Shown: piece after piece, positions 60,517 through 64,000 of the stretch
Position numbering within the stretch: the stretch's first letter is position 1
Layout of the letters: the number at the start of each line of letters is the position of its first letter
From: Streptomyces sp. LBL
Lineage (GTDB): Bacteria > Actinomycetota > Actinomycetes > Streptomycetales > Streptomycetaceae
Length of the DNA stretch: 64,000 bases
Assembly (NCBI RefSeq): GCF_029893585.1
Contig: NZ_JARXYX010000002.1
Coordinates: 248,001-312,000, forward strand
Direction of reading: 5' to 3'
Notes under the pieces: generated by a model
What the model saw: only the letters and a program-made list of their open reading frames with translations
Database searches by the model: none
Told to the model about the DNA's origin: nothing
Position numbers and translations under genes: made by a program

Positions 60517-62006
60517 TCCGGCTGCGTCTGGACGTTGAGCTCGCCCAGTCGGACCCGCTTCGCCGGGTCGGTGCGCCGGTCGCTGAGCTTCAGCACGTCG
60601 AAGCCCTTGGCGATGTCGTTCGAGTAGATGTAGCCGTTGTAGTAGTACGCCGACCAGGAGCCGCCCACCGTGAGCGCGTCAGTGGTCAGCGGGCCACGCT
60701 CGAAGTACGCGATCTCCTTGGGCTCAGAGGAGTTGGTGAAGTCCCAGACGGAGACGCCGCCCTGATACCACGCCTGGACCATGAGGTCCTTGCCCTTGAC
60801 CGGAATCAGCGAGCCGTTGTGGGCCACGCAGTTCTCGGTGTCCGCCTGGTGACGGGGGATCTTGTAGTAACTGCGGAAGACCAGCTTGCGGTGGTCGCCC
60901 CGGCCGACGATGTCGTAGATGCCGTCGGCGCCGCGGTTCGGGCCGATGGCCGCGTTGCAGGTGGCGGCGCCACCGCCGCCCAACTCGTCGGTGAATACGA
61001 CCTTGTCGGCCCTCTGGTTGAAGGTCGCCGAGTGCCAGAACGCGAAGTTCACGTTGTCCTGCACCCGGTCGATGACCTTCGGATGCTCCGGGTCCTTGAT
61101 GGAGAACAGGATGCCGTCACCCATGCAGGCGCCCGCCGCCAGGTCCTTCGAGGGCAGCACGGTGATGTCGTGGCAGCCGGTGGTCTTGGAGACTCCCGGG
61201 TTGGTGGGCGAACCGGGGTTGCCGCCGCCGTCCGGGCCCTCGCCGGGGAAGAGCACCGGGAAGTCCACGACCGCCGCCTTCTCGGGGGCGCTGCGCGGCA
61301 CCTTGATGACCGAGATACCGTCGTGCGGCGGCTGGCAGTCGGGGTACGTGGCGCTCGGCGAGTACGAGGAGACGTAGAGGTAGACGTTCTGGCGCTCGGG
61401 CACCAGCGTGTGGGTGTGCGAGCCGCAGGCGGTCTCGACGGCGGCGACGTACTTCGGGTTGGTCTTGTCGCTGATGTCGAAGACCTTCATGCCCTCCCAC
61501 GACGACTTCTCGGTCGCGGGCTGCGTGGTGCTGTTGCAACTGCTGTCGCTGCGCGAGGAGTCCGTGGACAGGAACAGCAGGTTCCCGGAGACGGTGATGT
61601 CGTTCTGCGATCCCGGACACAGGACCTGGGCCACGGTCCTGGGCGCCTTCGGGTTGCTGATGTCGAAGATGCGGAAGCCGTCGTAGTTGCCGGCGAAGGC
61701 GTACTTGCCCTGGAAGGCGAGGTCCGAATTGGTGCCGGGCAGCTGGTCCTTGGGGATGTTCACAAGGTGCTCGACGTTGGCGGAGTGGACGACCTCGTCC
61801 GGGGCCGGTATCTCGTCCTTCGCGATCGCCGCCCGGACCTTGGCCTCGACGCTCTTGGACACCTCCTTGCCCGCGGCCGGCGCGTCCCCGGGGTCGGGGG
61901 TCGCGGCCGCCGGAACAGCCGTCAGCAGGGCGGCCAGCAGGCCGGCCGCCGCCGCCACAACTCCCAGACGTCTGTGCCGGGTTCGGGGGTTGTTCAACAG
62001 GATCAC
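60504..62006 (-). CDS. secreted LVIVD-repeat beta-propeller protein
   Basis: 500 residues. Signal peptide (HRRLGVVAAAAGLLAALLTA, cut near AAA-TPD), then repeats such as GNYDGFRIFDISNPKAPRTV, GMKVFDISDKTNPKYVAAVE and GGVSVWDFTNSSEPKEIAYF. Four or more Cys suggest disulfides outside the cell. Function unknown. GTG start with GGGAGG. Tail-to-tail with tetR, overlapping its end by 13 bases. Confidence 0.87.
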   Translation of the reverse strand: MILLNNPRTRHRRLGVVAAAAGLLAALLTAVPAAATPDPGDAPAAGKEVSKSVEAKVRAAIAKDEIPAPDEVVHSANVEHLVNIPKDQLPGTNSDLAFQGKYAFAGNYDGFRIFDISNPKAPRTVAQVLCPGSQNDITVSGNLLFLSTDSSRSDSSCNSTTQPATEKSSWEGMKVFDISDKTNPKYVAAVETACGSHTHTLVPERQNVYLYVSSYSPSATYPDCQPPHDGISVIKVPRSAPEKAAVVDFPVLFPGEGPDGGGNPGSPTNPGVSKTTGCHDITVLPSKDLAAGACMGDGILFSIKDPEHPKVIDRVQDNVNFAFWHSATFNQRADKVVFTDELGGGGAATCNAAIGPNRGADGIYDIVGRGDHRKLVFRSYYKIPRHQADTENCVAHNGSLIPVKGKDLMVQAWYQGGVSVWDFTNSSEPKEIAYFERGPLTTDALTVGGSWSAYYYNGYIYSNDIAKGFDVLKLSDRRTDPAKRVRLGELNVQTQPDYFD

Positions 62007-62195
62007 TGCTTCCTCCCTGGCGCCGTTCGTTGTGAACGGTTAACGCACTCCGAAGTATGGTCTTCATCATGCCCATATCAACAGTAGGCAACGAAGCTGT
62101 AATGAAGGTTTTCGATCATTCATGCGCGGAAGCGTGCTAGGACGGTCGTCAGCACTCACGAGGTGCCCCTCATCCCGCCTGCCCAGGAGGTCGCT

Positions 62196-62852
62196 GTGCC
62201 CTTCCGCCGCGCGTTGCGCGCCCCCCTCGCCACGGCCGCGCTGACCGCCCTGGCCGCGCTCGGGCTCGGGGCCTGTGACTCCGGCCCGGACGACCCCGAG
62301 CCCGCCGCCGCGACCGGCTCTTCGGTACTGGTGCCCGGCAAGCCCGGTGAGGCGAACCGGACGATGTCCGCCGAGGACGCGCAGGCGCAGCGCGTCGACG
62401 ACGACACGCCCAACACGGCGGACGTCGGCTACGCCCGCATGATGATCGCGCACCACACCCAGGCACTGGAGATGACCGAACTCGCCCCGGACCGCGCCCG
62501 GTCCGTGAAGGTCAAGGCACTCGCCGAGCGGATCGCGGCCGCACAGGGCCCGGAGATCAGTAGCATGCAGGGCTGGCTGAAGGAGTACGGCGAGGACGAG
62601 AAGAGCGAGAGCCACGCCCACAGCACGATGCCCGGCATGGCGACCGAAGCGCAGCTGAAAACGCTGCGCGCGGCCCGGGGCACGGCTTTCGACCAGCTCT
62701 TCCTCACTCTGATGATCACTCACCACGAGGGGGCGATCGCGATGGCCACGGACGTCAAGGGCCAGGGCAACAACGTGCGGATCGAGGAGATGGCCGACGA
62801 TGTGATCGCTCAGCAGACGAGCGAGATCACGCGGATGCGAACCATGCGGTGA
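62196..62852 (+). CDS. DUF305 lipoprotein
   Basis: 218 residues. Signal peptide with lipobox LGLGAC; the mature protein has two HH units, YARMMIAHHTQALEMTELAP and LFLTLMITHHEGAIAMATDV, typical of DUF305 four-helix proteins thought to bind copper or ferritin-like metals. GTG with AGGAGG. Confidence 0.88.
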   Translation: MPFRRALRAPLATAALTALAALGLGACDSGPDDPEPAAATGSSVLVPGKPGEANRTMSAEDAQAQRVDDDTPNTADVGYARMMIAHHTQALEMTELAPDRARSVKVKALAERIAAAQGPEISSMQGWLKEYGEDEKSESHAHSTMPGMATEAQLKTLRAARGTAFDQLFLTLMITHHEGAIAMATDVKGQGNNVRIEEMADDVIAQQTSEITRMRTMR

Positions 62853-62940
62853 CCGGTCACATCACAGCGGCCCGCCACACCACGACGGCCCGCCGAATCG
62901 CGGTGACCGCTGAACCGCTGGGACCCGCCGAACGGAACGG

Positions 62941-63003
62941 TCCGCAGTGATCCCCTGAACCGCAGCGAACCGCAGCGAACCGCCGAACGGTCCGCAGTGA
63001 TCC
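62941..63003. repeat. direct repeats in intergenic DNA
   Basis: GAACGGTCCGCAGTGATCC occurs twice, with GCGAACCGCA units between; 248-base gap without a gene. Confidence 0.6.
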
Positions 63004-63100
63004 ACTACTGAACCGTGGCGATTCGCCGACCCGAAGTGACCCCGCCACACCGCAACGGCTCTCCGCCCGCGGTGGCCCGCCAGGTGTGCAACAGCCGCGG

Positions 63101-63613
63101 TCAGCGCCGTGCGTGGCGTGGCGTCAGGAAGCCCGCGTCCCGTGCCTGCGCGATCAGCCTGAGGGACTTGCGGCGGCCGTGTCCGGTCGCGCACATCACC
63201 GCGACGACGGGATCGGCGCCCTCCTCCTGGGCCGCGCGGTACTCCTGCGCGACGAGCCACCGTCCCTCGATCCCCCACGGCCACGCGGGACGGGCCCGGC
63301 GCGACCCGGACGTCTCGCAGCCGGACGCGGGCCCACCGCCGCAGGCCTCGAACAGGGGCCCCTCGATCCAGTCGGCGAGGTCGGCCAGGTCGTCGAGCGA
63401 GAGCGCCGGCCGGGCCCGGACGTCCTCGACCGAGATGCCCGCGCCGGACACCACGGCGAGCGCGTCGACCCGGGCACCGTCGGCGAAGTCCAACCGGACG
63501 TCGAACCACGAGGTGGCGCCCCCGTCTTCCCGCACTTCCCACGCGGGCCGCACGGACACGGTGCCGCCCGTCGGACAACGATCAGAAAGATTAAGAAAGG
63601 ATGCTTCCAGCAC
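63101..63613 (-). CDS. DUF6214-like hypothetical protein
   Basis: 170 residues: [40 protein letters not shown] and [20 protein letters not shown], ending [20 protein letters not shown]. Conserved among streptomycetes, function unknown. The GTG start lacks a clear ribosome site; a start further in is possible. Confidence 0.7.
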   Translation of the reverse strand: MLEASFLNLSDRCPTGGTVSVRPAWEVREDGGATSWFDVRLDFADGARVDALAVVSGAGISVEDVRARPALSLDDLADLADWIEGPLFEACGGGPASGCETSGSRRARPAWPWGIEGRWLVAQEYRAAQEEGADPVVAVMCATGHGRRKSLRLIAQARDAGFLTPRHARR

Positions 63614-63789
63614 ACACGCAACGTAACCGCATGATCACAATCCATACGAATGGACACGCGTACCGCCACCGCGCACGGCACCCTGACAGCGGAGCGGCGA
63701 CGGTGCCATCCTGGAAGCGTCAGCGATCTCCTGCGGATCCATCGGATCCCCCAGATCTTCATCGGATCCCCCAGATGAGGAGTCCGGCC

Positions 63790-64000
63790 GTGCTCCGTGT
63801 CGCCGTCGTGGGTTCCGGGCCGAGCGGGTGCTACACCGCCCAGGGCCTGGTCCAGCAGGATCCCGAGGTGCTCGTCGACGTCCTGGACCGGCTGCCGTGT
63901 CCCTACGGCCTGGTGCGGTACGGCGTGGCACCGGACCACGAGAAGATCAAGTCGCTGCAGAACAATCTGCGTACGGTCCTGGAGCACGAGCGTGTGCGGT
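63790..64000 (+). CDS. fprA: ferredoxin-NADP reductase (FprA/adrenodoxin reductase type), 5' part
   Basis: First 70 residues: [19 protein letters not shown] is the FAD Rossmann motif and [20 protein letters not shown] the adrenodoxin-reductase signature. GTG at 63,790 has AGGAG seven bases upstream, and the ATG at 63,775 overlaps that site. Cut by the window end. Confidence 0.88.
   Translation, partial: MLRVAVVGSGPSGCYTAQGLVQQDPEVLVDVLDRLPCPYGLVRYGVAPDHEKIKSLQNNLRTVLEHERVR

Noticed and set aside
60201..62087. 628-codon plus-strand frame opposite the LVIVD gene
   Set aside because: Val/Arg/Gly-rich shadow; the minus strand shows a signal peptide and repeats.
1..64000. tRNA or rRNA genes
   Set aside because: No cloverleaf-like sequence or rRNA stretch was noticed on reading; a tRNA scan was not possible here.

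Overview
The window reads as chromosomal DNA of a Streptomyces-like actinomycete. It is GC-rich, with strong third-codon-position bias, many GTG and a few TTG starts preceded by GGAGG-type ribosome sites, and families typical of that group (LtrA, DUF6421, DUF6986, DUF5134, DUF6214, LVIVD-repeat and DUF305 proteins, B3/B4-domain protein, EtfBA). No rRNA, tRNA or CRISPR array was seen.

Two halves differ sharply. The left part (about 1-39,500) is accessory: catabolic cassettes, many IS and transposon remnants, truncated or frameshifted genes, and one biosynthetic island. The right part (about 39,580-64,000) is compact, intact, mostly housekeeping or conserved Streptomyces genes with few pseudogenes.

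Layout. (1) 1-6,300: an IclR-associated cassette for a sugar or sugar acid: Gfo/Idh/MocA dehydrogenase, KDPG-type aldolase, small P-loop kinase, IclR regulator, MHS-family MFS transporter, xylose-isomerase-like epimerase and SDR dehydrogenase, closed by a perfect hairpin at 6,320-6,347. (2) 6,540-24,800: a mosaic of decayed IS pieces (ISAs1, IS3, IS5, ISAzo13 types) and fragments of ordinary genes, around a redox/detoxification group (2-hydroxyacid dehydrogenase, MBL hydrolase, quinone-oxidoreductase-like MDR, TetR, SnoaL-like proteins, flavodoxin-like protein). A segment of about 1 kb is present twice, with reciprocal decay of a tetR gene and its SnoaL-like neighbour. (3) 24,809-37,094: an apparently undescribed RiPP (ribosomally made, modified peptide) cluster. 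A 41-residue precursor gene (32,884-33,009) is followed by a tightly coupled minus-strand operon of three JmjC/cupin-like proteins, an S9 peptidase, YcaO, TfuA, a CmcI-like methyltransferase and a GNAT acetyltransferase. Upstream lies a split transketolase pair, and divergently an MFS exporter and a luciferase-like (probably F420-dependent) oxidoreductase. YcaO plus TfuA and a cysteine-free precursor point to backbone thioamidation. One JmjC protein has Ala in place of the metal-binding Asp. (4) 37,095-39,455: decayed transposon DNA (two zinc-ribbon pseudogene copies, a DDE transposase and a resolvase tail). (5) 39,581-42,604: ROK kinase and LacI regulator, divergent, with three operator-like GAAGnGCTTC sites between them. 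(6) 42,739-64,000: DUF6986 aldolase-like protein, secreted EEP-family phosphodiesterase, EtfBA, flavin reductase, thioredoxin/DUF4395 pair, PlsC acyltransferase, B3/B4 protein, threonine aldolase/SDR/DUF6421 group, GDPD, GNAT, VOC, DUF5134, M56 peptidase, PAP2, HAD, TetR with palindromic operator, LVIVD secreted protein, DUF305 lipoprotein, DUF6214 and the start of an FprA-like ferredoxin reductase.

In the RiPP island the proposed order of work is: the precursor is thioamidated by YcaO-TfuA, oxidised by JmjC enzymes, perhaps O- or N-methylated and N-acetylated, cut by the S9 peptidase and exported by the MFS protein. The roles of the transketolase pair and the luciferase-like enzyme are open. 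All assignments come from reading motifs by eye; no database search was run.
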